Shown here: positions 1-8,316 of the stretch, one piece after another
Position numbering within the stretch: position 1 is the first letter of the stretch
How the letters are laid out: each line of letters begins with the position of its first letter
NCBI GenBank assembly: GCA_030950285.1
Contig: JAUZRR010000026.1
Coordinates: 1 to 49,314, forward strand
Direction of reading: 5' to 3'
Source of the DNA: Planctomycetota bacterium
GTDB taxonomy: Bacteria > Planctomycetota > Phycisphaerae > Phycisphaerales > UBA1924
DNA: 49,314 nt
Notes under the pieces: model-generated
What the model saw: the letters and a program-made list of their open reading frames with translations, nothing else
What the model was told of the DNA's origin: nothing
Database searches by the model: none
Position numbers and translations under genes: made by a program

Positions 1-978
1 CTGGATCGACTTGATGACCGCCCCGTGCGCCCGCACCTTGTCGATGATCGGCTGCACCACCGCCGGGTCGGTCGTGCCGACGCGGACAATGCCGTGGTCG
101 ATCTCGATCCATTCGCCGGTGGTCAGCTCGCCCCGCGCGCCGACTCGCGTGGCCAGGTCGGTGCTCTCGGCCTCGGCCTTGTCAAACCGCACCATCCCCG
201 GCAGCACCGCCGCGAGCTGTCGGGCGGGCTGCTCCCCCGCCAGCTCGATCTCGTAGCACTCCTGCCCGGCGGTCAGCTCGTCGATGGTGCCCTGGCGAGC
301 GACCTCGCCGTGCACCAGAATCGCCACGCGATCGCAGACCATCTCCAGCTCGCTGAGCAGGTGGCTGTTGAGAAAGACCGTCTTGCCCCGGCTCTTCAGC
401 TCGGCGAGGATCTCACGGATGTCACGCCGGCCCACCGGGTCCACGCCGTCGGTCGGCTCGTCGAGCAGCACGATCTCGGGATCGTTCATCAGCGACTGAG
501 CGATCCCCACCCGCTGCCGCATCCCCTTGCTGTACTTACTGACACGGGTGGAGCCCCAGTCCTGCATCCCGACCAGCTCGAGCAGCTCAGGGATGCGCCG
601 CCTGCGGAGGCTGCGCGGGACCTCGTTGAGCGCCGCATAGAAATCAAGCACCTGCGCCCCTGTCAGATAGTTGGGGAACCGGTGGTGCTCGGGCAGATAC
701 CCGATGCGGCGGAGGACGTGCTTGCTGCCGACGGGCTCGCCCAGCATCGTGCCCTTGCACTGGGTGGGGCGGATGACGGTCATGAGGATCTTGACCAGCG
801 TGCTCTTGCCCGCGCCGTTGGGCCCGAGCAACCCGAACACCTCGCCATGCCGGACGCGCATCTGGATGTCCTTGAGGGCGTGGATCTTGCCCTTGTAGAT
901 CTTGCCGACCTCGGCCAGATCGATCGCCCACTGGGGATCGCCCGGCGACCCCGCCGCCGCCAACGCCTGTTCACTCAT
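1..978 (-). CDS. ABC transporter ATP-binding protein (partial, runs off window)
   Basis: This is the ATPase subunit of an ABC exporter or efflux system. It would sit at the inner membrane face and power a permease that is not in the window. Reading from the ATG at 978, residues 52-59 are a Walker A (GPNGAGKS), residues 149-156 (YSKGMRQR) are the signature motif and 169-175 (IVLLDEP) are Walker B. The switch histidine follows in FLNSHLLSELE. The frame stays open for 326 codons to base 1, so the C-terminal end lies outside. The post-ATPase part resembles the regulatory tail of gliding-motility or Nat/Ccm-type exporters (inference). The substrate cannot be told from the sequence. Family assignment is secure. 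Confidence 0.93.
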   Translation of the reverse strand, partial: MSEQALAAAGSPGDPQWAIDLAEVGKIYKGKIHALKDIQMRVRHGEVFGLLGPNGAGKSTLVKILMTVIRPTQCKGTMLGEPVGSKHVLRRIGYLPEHHRFPNYLTGAQVLDFYAALNEVPRSLRRRRIPELLELVGMQDWGSTRVSKYSKGMRQRVGIAQSLMNDPEIVLLDEPTDGVDPVGRRDIREILAELKSRGKTVFLNSHLLSELEMVCDRVAILVHGEVARQGTIDELTAGQECYEIELAGEQPARQLAAVLPGMVRFDKAEAESTDLATRVGARGELTTGEWIEIDHGIVRVGTTDPAVVQPIIDKVRAHGAVIKSIQ

Positions 979-999
979 GCTGGACCCTTCCGGCTTGTC

Positions 1000-1767
1000 T
1001 CAACCGTCCGAACTCGGCTGTCTGGCCGCAACGACATCGAACCGATGCCAGTGTTTGGGATTATCGAGGGCGTCCTTACCGTCGTCTTCGACTTCGTCGA
1101 AGCGTTCGAGGGTGAAATCGGCCGCAAAGAGTGCCCGTGCCTGGGCCCGGGTCTGGTGAGAGCGGTCGGGGATCGGTGCCCAGTCGTCCCGGTCGCCGAA
1201 GAGCTGCCCGGCGAACCGCCCGCCGGGCTCGATCGCGTCGGTGATCGCCCGCCAGAGGTCGGCAAAGTGGTCGGGCGGACAGAAAGGCAGGCAGAAACTG
1301 GCGTTGATGAGCATCGCTCGGGGGATCTCGAGCCCCTCGAAGGGCGCATGCCGGATCTCGAGTCGGTCGCGGTGCGGGAGGTCCCGCTCGCGGAGCCGGC
1401 GGAGGCCGTCGGGATGGCCGTCGATCGCCAGCACCCGCCAGCCGCGGCGGAGCAACTCGGCGGTATCCCGCCCCTCGCCGCAGCCCAGGTCGATCGCCAG
1501 CGGCGGCTTGTGGTCTTTGTCGCAGCTCTCAGAGCCTTGGGCGCTCGGCACCCCCTCACGCTCAAAGGCGTCGAGGGCGGTGACCAGCGTCTCCCGTGGC
1601 GGCTTGCCCGCGACCTTGTCGAAATAGCTCGGCCAGTCCCGCTGGGCCGCGAAGACGTGGGCGGGGGAGGTGGGGGGGAGGGGATGCGAGGCCGGGCCGG
1701 GCGGCATGCCGGCGGGTTGGCTTCCGGTTGGAGACGACGATTCCGGTTGGCGGGGGTGCTTTGACAT
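1000..1767 (-). CDS. Class I SAM-dependent methyltransferase
   Basis: A Rossmann-fold methyltransferase of about 255 residues. The SAM-binding motif I is AIDLGCGEGRDT, followed by an acidic end to strand 2 (LAIDGHPDGL). The order of motifs resembles the TehB/thiopurine-type small-molecule methyltransferases, but the substrate is unknown. The proline-rich first 35 residues look unstructured. I chose the ATG at 1767. A second in-frame ATG at 1779 would make the 5' end touch the divergent ubiD-family start at 1780, leaving no promoter space. Neither start has a strong ribosome binding site. Confidence 0.85.
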   Translation of the reverse strand: MSKHPRQPESSSPTGSQPAGMPPGPASHPLPPTSPAHVFAAQRDWPSYFDKVAGKPPRETLVTALDAFEREGVPSAQGSESCDKDHKPPLAIDLGCGEGRDTAELLRRGWRVLAIDGHPDGLRRLRERDLPHRDRLEIRHAPFEGLEIPRAMLINASFCLPFCPPDHFADLWRAITDAIEPGGRFAGQLFGDRDDWAPIPDRSHQTRAQARALFAADFTLERFDEVEDDGKDALDNPKHWHRFDVVAARQPSSDG

Positions 1768-1779
1768 AGGCTCACACAT

Positions 1780-3903
1780 ATGAACGGAACACTTCGGGAC
1801 TTTGTGGACGCATTAGACAACGCCGACGAGTTGGCAAGGGTACGGGCCTCGGTGTCTCCGGTGCTGGAGCTCGCCACGATTGCCGACCGGGAGAGCCGCC
1901 AGCCGGCCCCCAACCCGCCGAGCGAATCGGCTCGCAAGGCCGACCCCCTCCACGCCGGGCTCGGGGGCAGGGCGCTGCTCTTTGAGCAGGTCGAGGGGTC
2001 GGACATGCCTGTCCTCATCAACGCCTTTGGCAGCTACCGCCGCATGGAGATGGCGCTTGGGTGTGAAGCGGGCGGATTTGCCTCGATCGCGTCGCGGATT
2101 GGCGATCTTGTCAAACCCCAGCCGCCACGCTCGCTCGCCGAGGCGGTCGCGAAGGCTCGGCAGTTTGCCCCGTTGCTGAAGATCGGCCCCAAGCGGCGGC
2201 GGTCGGGCCTCTGCCAGGAGGTGGTCCTCACCGGCGAGGACGTGGACCTGACCAAACTTCCCCTGCTGCGGTGCTGGCCGCACGACGGGGACTTTGCGGC
2301 ACTCGGGTATCCGGCCGACATCAACGACGGCATCGCGGGGTTCGAGCATGGCCAGGACTGGGACCGCCGGTTCCGAGGGCGGTACGTCACGCTCGCGGGC
2401 ATTCACACCATCCACGCCGACGACGCGGGGGTGGAGAAGCCGGCGAGCCACAACATCGGGATGTACCGCGTGCAGCTCATGGGCGCCCGGCACATGGCGA
2501 TGCACTGGCAGATGCACCACGACGGGGCGCGGCACTGGCGCAGCTGGAAGAAGCAAGGCAAGCCGATGCCTGTCGCGATTGCCTTTGGCGGCGAGAGTGT
2601 GCTGCCCTACGCGGCGACGTGCCCGCTGCCGCCGGGGATCAGCGAGCTGCTGATGGCGGGGTTTCTCCACGGCAAGGGCATCCCGCTGGTGCGGGCAAAG
2701 ACGGTGCCGCTGTGGGTGCCGGCGAACGCGGAGATCGTGATCGAGGGGCACGTCTCGCACGAAGCCGGGCACCCGGGCTGGGACCCGCACAGCGAAGAGC
2801 CCCTCGGCGACGGCGCAGTGTTCGAGGGGCCGTTCGGCGACCACACCGGGTTCTACTCGCTGCCCGACCGCTACCCGGTGCTCGAGGTGACCGCGATCAC
2901 CCATCGCCGCGATCCGATCTTCCCGGCGACCGTCGTCGGGCTGCCGCCGCAGGAGGACTACTGCCTGGGCAAAGCGACCGAGCGGGTGATGCTGCCACTG
3001 CTGCGGACGATCATGCCGGACATCGAGGACTACGACCTGCCGATGTTCGGCGCGTTCCACAACGCGGCGGCGGTGCAGATCGAGAAGGAGTACCCGTTGC
3101 ACGCCCGCCGGGTGATGCACGGCGTGTGGGGCGCAGGGCAGATGAGCTGGACCAAGAACGTGTTCGTGGTCGATGGCTCGGTGGATGTCCACGACCACCG
3201 CGCGGTGCTGGGTGCGATGGCTGCGCGGTGCGATCCGACCCGGGACATCGAACAGGTGCGCGGCCCGATCGACGTGCTGGACCACTCGACGCCGTATCTC
3301 GGCGCGGGGACAAAGCTCGGCTTTGACTGCACGCAACGGTGGGCAGACGAAGCGGTGGGGGGGATGAAGGTCGAGATGCCGGAGCGTGAGGGAGAACGCA
3401 GCGGCGCGCGGCTGCCGTTTGTTGAACGCGGTTCGGCCGACGCGGGACGACTGCTCGAAGCGATCGCAGGATCGGATGGTGTGCTCGAAGCAGTGATGCC
3501 GGACCAGATTCCCGGGTGGGTCTTTGTGCGCGCAGACAAGGACACCGGCGAAGAGAAGCCGGGGCTGGGGCGCGCGATCATCGCCGGGGTTCGGCGGGTG
3601 GTATCTGGGTTTGACTGGTCGCGGTCCCGCCCGCCGGCGTACTTCGTGGTCGTTGGTCGGGGTGTTGATTTGGGGGACGACGAGCGGGTGCTGTTCCACT
3701 GGGTGGCGAACATGGACGGGGCACGCGATCTGGAGACGTGGCGCGAGGCGGGCGTGGGCATCGCGGCGTTTGACTCGACCCCCAAGACGGCTGCCGATGC
3801 GCACAACGGGGAGCCGGTGCGGGACTGGCCGCCGGTGTTGGCGGTGGATCCGTCGGTCGCGGCGCGGGTCGAGTCGCGGCTGGGTGAGCTTGGGTTGGAA
3901 TAA
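1780..3903 (+). CDS. UbiD-family prenylated-FMN decarboxylase
   Basis: A 707-residue UbiD-type (de)carboxylase. Family members use prenylated FMN made by a UbiX partner to decarboxylate aromatic or alpha,beta-unsaturated acids. Conserved stretches visible are NIGMYRVQ (Arg230), EGPFGDHTGFYS (Glu349 and Asp354) and THRRDPIFPAT. By position these are likely counterparts of the catalytic Arg-Glu-Glu/Asp set. The protein is longer than E. coli UbiD (about 500 residues) and nearer in size to the long UbiD-like proteins linked to futalosine menaquinone synthesis. Because mqnC lies 17 kb away, a role in that pathway is plausible but only inferred. No UbiX gene is visible here. Confidence 0.9.
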   Translation: MNGTLRDFVDALDNADELARVRASVSPVLELATIADRESRQPAPNPPSESARKADPLHAGLGGRALLFEQVEGSDMPVLINAFGSYRRMEMALGCEAGGFASIASRIGDLVKPQPPRSLAEAVAKARQFAPLLKIGPKRRRSGLCQEVVLTGEDVDLTKLPLLRCWPHDGDFAALGYPADINDGIAGFEHGQDWDRRFRGRYVTLAGIHTIHADDAGVEKPASHNIGMYRVQLMGARHMAMHWQMHHDGARHWRSWKKQGKPMPVAIAFGGESVLPYAATCPLPPGISELLMAGFLHGKGIPLVRAKTVPLWVPANAEIVIEGHVSHEAGHPGWDPHSEEPLGDGAVFEGPFGDHTGFYSLPDRYPVLEVTAITHRRDPIFPATVVGLPPQEDYCLGKATERVMLPLLRTIMPDIEDYDLPMFGAFHNAAAVQIEKEYPLHARRVMHGVWGAGQMSWTKNVFVVDGSVDVHDHRAVLGAMAARCDPTRDIEQVRGPIDVLDHSTPYLGAGTKLGFDCTQRWADEAVGGMKVEMPEREGERSGARLPFVERGSADAGRLLEAIAGSDGVLEAVMPDQIPGWVFVRADKDTGEEKPGLGRAIIAGVRRVVSGFDWSRSRPPAYFVVVGRGVDLGDDERVLFHWVANMDGARDLETWREAGVGIAAFDSTPKTAADAHNGEPVRDWPPVLAVDPSVAARVESRLGELGLE

Positions 3904-3960
3904 CACAAGACGAAATTGAGAACGCCTTGTGCGAGGTGATCGGGTATGCGCGTGTCGGTT

Positions 3961-4034
3961 GTCCCCTCGCTTGCGCGAGGGGCTCTACAACGCACAATCG
4001 CCTCTATATGGAGCCCCTCGCGCGAGCGAGGGGG
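3961..4034. repeat. Inverted pair of family-1 palindromic repeats
   Basis: Two copies of the same roughly 25-base element face each other. One is at 3961-3985 (starts GTCCCCTCGC, ends CGAGGGGCTC) and the other, reverse-complemented, at 4011-4034. Each copy folds on itself as CCCCTCGC..GCGAGGGG, and the pair can also form a longer stem. They lie between the convergent UbiD-family and PBP4-family genes, which is a typical REP/BIME-like location. Confidence 0.85.
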
Positions 4035-4065
4035 CGGGGTTGCGGTCCGCCCGCAGAGCGAAAGA

Positions 4066-5628
4066 TCACCCGCCGTACTGCGCGGTGCCGACGAGCTGGC
4101 TGAGATAGCTGTCGATCTGCTCGACGATCCGCTCGGCCATCCTGGTTGTGTTGGGGCCTTTGCCCGAGGGGACGTCGTTGACCAGCACCGAGAAGATGAT
4201 CTCGCGGCCGTTGGGTGCGATGACGATCCCCGAGAGCGAGCGCACGCCGGTGAGGACGCCGCTCTTGCCGGCGACGTGGTTCTGGAGGTCCGAGTCGCGG
4301 AACCTGCGGGTAAAGGTGCCCCGGCCTGGGGTTGCCAGCGAGAGCAGGAAGGGGTCCCGCAGCTCGGGGTCAGTCGCGAGGCTCTCGATCCAGTCGACGA
4401 GTGTGCGCGGCGTGACGAGGTTGGAGTGCGAGAGCCCCGAGCCGTCGACGACGATCGTGGAGATTGCCGCATCCGGGCCGAGTTGCTCTTCGAGTGTCAT
4501 GCGGAGGACGCTCGCGCCGTTGGCCCAACTGCCCGCCTCGCGGGTGACTTCGTAGCCGATTCGTTTGAGCAGCGCCTCGGCGTAGAGATTCACCGAGTCG
4601 GTGTTGCAGCGGTTGAGGATTTCTTGCAAGGGGGTGGTGACGACCGCGCAGAGTGTGCCGTCTGGGAGTGATTCGTCGGGCCCGGCGACACGGACGACCG
4701 CCGGCGGGTTGAGGCCCGGGTGTGACGCGCCGCCGACCGCGATCCCTTTGCTCATGAGCCTTTCGGTGAGGAGGTGCCCGAAGAGGAGCGGGTTGTCGTG
4801 GGTGGGGGTGTTGAGGGGGAGGGGCGCGGTCGACCGGACGTCGCCGAAGACGCGGAACTGGTTGGACTTTGGGTCTCGGGAAGCCCAGTAGGTGTTGTTG
4901 TTCTTGCTGACGGTTCGGGCGCGATTCTCGATCCCGATCCAGGTCGAGCTGGGTTGAATCGCCAGTCGCGGCGGATTGCCCGGGCCCTGGGGCGATGGCG
5001 AGGCAAAGATCGCGAGCAGATTGCCGTGGAAGTTGAGCCCGGCAACCTCGGGGGCGTAGCGCTTGTTGAGGTCGTCTGGGTCCCAGGTCGGGTGGACAAA
5101 CTCGCGGTCAAAGACGCGGTCGTCGATGAGAATTTCGCTGCACCCGTCGGGGGTTCGCTCGGCAACGGCTGCGGCGAGCGTGTCGAGAAAGTCCTGCACC
5201 GTCATGCGGGGCTCGGTGTTGCGGAGGACCTCGGGGTCGGCCAGCGCCGGATCGCCCGAGCCGCGGACGATGACACGGTCGCTGTCGATCGCGATCTCGG
5301 TCCGGAAGACAAAGTCAGGGCCGAGGATGCGGAGCGCCGCGCCGCTGGTGAGGAGTTTCATGTTGGACGCGGGGATGTACCCGCTGTCGGCGTCGAGAAA
5401 GACCAGAGGGGCGGACGCGCCGACCTCGCGGATGCAGATGCCGACACGGGCGTTGCCGATGTCGGCAGCATCGATGACCCGCTGGACACGCACCGCCAGC
5501 GACTGGGCGATCCCGACGGTCGGTGCGAGCAAGACGAGCGCGGCAAGCGCGAGATGGGCGAAGGTGAGGGGCGTTGCGGCGCGGGCTCGGGCTGGTGCTC
5601 GGGCCGGTCGGGTGGTCGTGTCGGGCAT
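4066..5628 (-). CDS. dacB: D-alanyl-D-alanine carboxypeptidase/endopeptidase (PBP4, S13 family)
   Basis: A periplasmic penicillin-binding protein of 520 residues that trims or opens peptidoglycan cross-links. A hydrophobic signal segment lies at residues 22-42, ending near GIAQS. The active-site motifs are SNMK (Ser88, Lys91), a SxN-type motif in NTDSVNLYAEAL and KSG near the C-terminus. Between the first two is the large insertion typical of the PBP4 class. The start at 5628 is supported by AGGAGA seven bases upstream. It converges on the UbiD-family gene and is probably monocistronic. The presence of PBP4 argues for a peptidoglycan sacculus in this organism. Confidence 0.93.
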   Translation of the reverse strand: MPDTTTRPARAPARARAATPLTFAHLALAALVLLAPTVGIAQSLAVRVQRVIDAADIGNARVGICIREVGASAPLVFLDADSGYIPASNMKLLTSGAALRILGPDFVFRTEIAIDSDRVIVRGSGDPALADPEVLRNTEPRMTVQDFLDTLAAAVAERTPDGCSEILIDDRVFDREFVHPTWDPDDLNKRYAPEVAGLNFHGNLLAIFASPSPQGPGNPPRLAIQPSSTWIGIENRARTVSKNNNTYWASRDPKSNQFRVFGDVRSTAPLPLNTPTHDNPLLFGHLLTERLMSKGIAVGGASHPGLNPPAVVRVAGPDESLPDGTLCAVVTTPLQEILNRCNTDSVNLYAEALLKRIGYEVTREAGSWANGASVLRMTLEEQLGPDAAISTIVVDGSGLSHSNLVTPRTLVDWIESLATDPELRDPFLLSLATPGRGTFTRRFRDSDLQNHVAGKSGVLTGVRSLSGIVIAPNGREIIFSVLVNDVPSGKGPNTTRMAERIVEQIDSYLSQLVGTAQYGG

Positions 5629-5766
5629 GGTCTCTCCTGGTGGGGGCGTGATCCCTATCCGGGATCGTTCGCCTGGGTTCAGGATCGGCCGAAGCGAGGG
5701 TGCAACTCCAGCAGAGAAGAATCGGCTCGGGTTCAGATGATCGGGTTGGTGACCAGTGCGAGCCGG

Positions 5767-6234
5767 TCAGACCCGGCTGGGGGTCGCGGCGTGCAGCAAG
5801 CCAAAGAGCCTGACAAGGTCCTGGACCTGATTGGCCGACTGGAATTTCCATTCTGGCCAACACACCCCGGCGACGAGCCTGGTCGGGGCGAGCCCGTCGC
5901 GGATATGCCTCGAGAGCTTGCGCAGGGGGAGGGTGCCGAACTGCTGGTGGGTGAGGCGGAAGACCACGGTCGGGGTCTGGGGATTTGGAACGAGGTAGGC
6001 GATGATGTCGGCACTCGCAGCCCGGCCCGATCGGTAGGTCAGGGACCATTTCCAAGGGACGCCGCACCATTCGAGCCTCTCGGTGAGGCCGAAATCGTCT
6101 TCAAGGCCTCCGCGGAGTACCCTTGCCAGGTCAACAATATCATCATCCTCGATTGCCTCGAAGAGGCTCTCGGTTGTCGGGGTCGTGAACCGGTCCTCCC
6201 AAGGGGAGCGATGGGCGATGGATCGTCGGGGCAT
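5767..6234 (-). CDS. Hypothetical protein, about 155 residues
   Basis: Family not recognised. The chosen start (ATG at 6234) gives MPRRSIAHRSPWEDRF. There are in-frame ATGs further up, but that extension has no gene-like composition. The sequence is well mixed and gene-like, with Trp-rich patches (LEWCGVPWKWSLTYR and CWPEWKFQSA), no signal peptide and no membrane segment. This suggests a small soluble cytoplasmic protein. It is divergent from the response regulator that starts at 6368, so the 130 bases between may hold both promoters. No function is claimed. Confidence 0.6.
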   Translation of the reverse strand: MPRRSIAHRSPWEDRFTTPTTESLFEAIEDDDIVDLARVLRGGLEDDFGLTERLEWCGVPWKWSLTYRSGRAASADIIAYLVPNPQTPTVVFRLTHQQFGTLPLRKLSRHIRDGLAPTRLVAGVCWPEWKFQSANQVQDLVRLFGLLHAATPSRV

Positions 6235-6367
6235 GGTTGCGTGTCCTTGCAGCCGCCAGCGTCGGGGTTGGAGCTGGCTTATTATTGCCATTCGACGCCG
6301 CGGCCTGTCGGCTTGTTCCCGCGTGTGGGGCATCCGGCCGCAAAATGAGGGTCTCACGCACTCGATT

Positions 6368-6856
6368 ATGGCTCATTTACCCCCCCAAAGTACCCCGTCA
6401 GGTCCTGATACCCCCCCTGAGGACCTCTCGAAGGCCTCTGTGCTGCTGGTTGATGACAACGAGCAGAATCTGGAGCTGCTCCGGGCGTATCTCGATGATC
6501 TGGGCTGTGAGACCCGCACCGCGACCGACGGCGTGGCCGCGATGGCGGCGATCGAGGCCGCGATCCCCGACCTGGTGCTGCTCGACGTGATGATGCCCCG
6601 GATGAGCGGGTTTCAGGTGTGCGAGCGGATCAAGCAGAGCCCGCGGACGCGGGACGTGCCGGTGGTGATGGTGACCGCGCTCAACGAAGTCGGCGATGTC
6701 GAGCGGGCGGTCGAGGCGGGGGCCGACGACTTCCTCACCAAACCGGTCAATCGGCTTGAACTGCTGACGCGGGTGCGATCACTCCTGCGCGTGCGGACCC
6801 TCAAGCGCCAGCTCGATTCGACGCTGGATGAGCTCCGGCGGTCCCGGGGGGAGTGA
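6368..6856 (+). CDS. Single-domain response regulator (receiver domain)
   Basis: A 162-residue two-component receiver. After a Pro/Ser-rich N-terminal 20 residues comes a complete CheY-like fold. The acidic pair is in VLLVDD (Asp29, Asp30), the phospho-acceptor is Asp73 in LLDVMMPRMSG, the switch Thr is in VVMVTAL and the Lys is in FLTKPVNR. The closest look is to PleD/Rcp1-type receivers, but no output domain follows; the tail is a short basic helix. No histidine kinase is adjacent. The longer open frame upstream lacks coding character, so the ATG at 6368 is preferred. Confidence 0.9.
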   Translation: MAHLPPQSTPSGPDTPPEDLSKASVLLVDDNEQNLELLRAYLDDLGCETRTATDGVAAMAAIEAAIPDLVLLDVMMPRMSGFQVCERIKQSPRTRDVPVVMVTALNEVGDVERAVEAGADDFLTKPVNRLELLTRVRSLLRVRTLKRQLDSTLDELRRSRGE

Positions 6857-6951
6857 GTGTGCTGCCGAGCAGCGCCGGTGCCTGACACGCGTTCTGCTCT
6901 GAGCCGCATGGTGTCGTGCTTTGGGTTTGCCCCCTTTGCTCCGGGCTGTGC

Positions 6952-7308
6952 TTACGCCGCGATGCTGAGTTCGGTGTTGCTGGTGTCGGTGTTGGACAGG
7001 TCGAGTGTGACCCCGAAGCGGACGGTGATGGGTTCGGCGTCGTCGCTGACGAGATTGTCGCGGATGGTGCGCAGGAAGTAGACAACCTCGGCCGAGCCGG
7101 CGGGGACGGTCTGGTCTTCGTAGGTTCGGCGGCCGCTGGTGGCGATCCGGGTGAACACGGCATCGTTGTTGGTGCGCTGCCAGGCCGCGTAGACAGTGCC
7201 GTTGGCGGTAGTGCCGCTCCAGATGAGCTTGAGGTCGCCGGTGTTGAGCAACGAGGCTTGTTGGAAGTTGGTCGCGGGCGCCGGCGCGGGTGCGGGGGTG
7301 GTGGTTGC
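6952..7308 (-). pseudogene. C-terminal remnant of a secreted Fn3-like protein
   Basis: About 118 residues ending in a proper TAA read as real protein, from a Pro/Ala linker through NFQQASLLNTGDLKLIWSG to the C-terminus. The part with YEDQTVPAGSAEVVYFL resembles fibronectin-type-III-like ends seen in Planctomycetota proteins of roughly 200 residues. Upstream of about 7308 the frame stays open but turns into Arg/Pro-rich text without gene character. No plausible N-terminal helix region is present. I infer that the 5' half was lost when the neighbouring transposase fragment arrived. A very short intact gene starting inside cannot be ruled out. Confidence 0.5.
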
Positions 7309-7619
7309 AGAACGGCAGCTCGTTCTGCGCCGGAGAGGGCCGGCCCGCAAAGTAAGTTTTGGCCCAGCGCGGGGGCGGCCCATCCGGCCGTCGGGTAGCC
7401 TCCGCCCGTGTACGCCCCCGGGAAAGGAAGCGTGGCGCTGCGCAGGTGGAACCTGTCGCACCCGGCGGGCGGGATCTGAAGCCCAGCGAAGCGTGGAATT
7501 GGGGCGCTCGCCGAGGAATGTTGGGCATTTCCGCCTCGGCGCGATCTTAAGGATCATAAGCTCGGCGGCACGCAATCGTGGTCGATCCAGGCAGAGGAAC
7601 CTCCGAACAATACCAGCGC

Positions 7620-7671
7620 AGCCCGCCTTGGCAGCTTTCAGATGGTACCAAGGCGGGCTGGAAAGCCCGCG
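7620..7671. repeat. Inverted repeat at the edge of the IS630 remnant
   Basis: Perfect 12-base arms (AGCCCGCCTTGG at 7620-7631 and CCAAGGCGGGCT at 7648-7659) enclose 16 bases. A second smaller hairpin overlaps the right arm (GCGGGCT-GGA-AAGCCCGC to 7671). It sits directly before the recognisable transposase sequence. It is either a palindromic extragenic repeat or a rearranged IS end. Confidence 0.7.
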
Positions 7672-7685
7672 CCCCTGGTTGTTCA

Positions 7686-7940
7686 GAGGTTTTCATTGTC
7701 GATAACTACGCAACGCACAAACTCCCGAACGTCAAAGCATGGTTGGAACGACACAATCCCTTCCACATGCACTTTATTCCAACCAGCAGTTCGTGGCGCA
7801 ACGTTATCGAGGGGTTCTTCCGCAATCGTGATCAAAGGCGGCTGCGTCGCGGAGTATTCCGCAGTGTTCCCGAGCTCATCGATGCAATCAGTGCCTCCAT
7901 CGACGGGCACGAGCAGACTCTCGCCCGCTCGCTCGCGGGG
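7686..7940 (+). pseudogene. IS630-family transposase fragment (C-terminal DDE part)
   Basis: The frame carries VFIVDNYATHKLPNVKAWL and FIPTSSSWRNVIEGFF, then RRLRRGVFRSVPELIDAI. These are the hallmark second Asp and the Glu region of the DDE_3 domain of IS630/Tc1-like transposases. The N-terminal helix-turn-helix and first Asp are missing. After about SIDGHEQ the family resemblance stops, although the frame remains open. The sequence is therefore a dead, truncated element. It lies between the truncated secreted protein and the beta-helix gene, marking the patch as a former insertion site. Confidence 0.85.
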
Positions 7941-8235
7941 GAGTTCAGCCGATTGACTGTGCTTGCCGCCGAGCGCGACCCGCGTCGGCCGTTGCCGGAG
8001 CACACGCTCGCCGCCCGGGTGCGGACGAAGTTTCAGCAGTTGAACACCGCCGTCCGCACGAGCATCGCGGCGATCTCGGGCACCGTCGCCCAGCGGGCCG
8101 CGGCGGAGGTCCCGGTGCGGGAGGCAGGAGAGGAGCCCCCCGTTGTCGTGACTCCCCGCCGGGTGCCCGCGAGATTATCTCGGCGATCGTCGTGGGGGTT
8201 TGCCGGGCGGGTTTGGTCTCGGGCGTGGATTTTTC
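7941..8235. other. Stretch without a recognisable gene
   Basis: The plus frame that holds the transposase fragment continues open here and contains a helical-looking piece (RTKFQQLNTAVRTSIAAI), but no start, stop or family supports a gene. It may be debris of the locus disrupted by the IS630 element. Confidence 0.4.
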
Positions 8236-8264
8236 TTGCAACCCCGGGGGGATTCGTCGATACT
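8236..8264 (+). promoter_or_regulatory. Candidate sigma-70-type promoter for the beta-helix gene
   Basis: TTGCAA at 8236-8241 and GATACT at 8259-8264 are separated by 17 bases, a good match to the -35/-10 layout. Transcription would start near 8271, 46 bases before the ATG at 8317. Inferred from sequence pattern only. Confidence 0.45.
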
Positions 8265-8316
8265 GCAAGGGCGTTGGGTTCGGGATCGCGAGATCGTCAC
8301 ACACAGAGGGAGCGCC

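Noticed and set aside
25..1764. A 579-codon plus-strand open frame across the ABC ATPase and methyltransferase genes
   Set aside because: Both minus-strand products have complete motif sets; the plus frame spans two genes and has no recognisable protein.
1813..3906. A 697-codon open frame antisense to the UbiD-family gene
   Set aside because: It is a by-product of high GC content in the opposite frame; the translation is His/Arg/Pro-rich with no family resemblance, while the sense frame is a clear UbiD protein.
7941..8316. Continuation of the transposase frame as a long fusion protein into the beta-helix gene
   Set aside because: After about 7940 the frame loses family resemblance and then becomes a His/Arg-rich shadow of the beta-helix gene, which has its own start and signal peptide.
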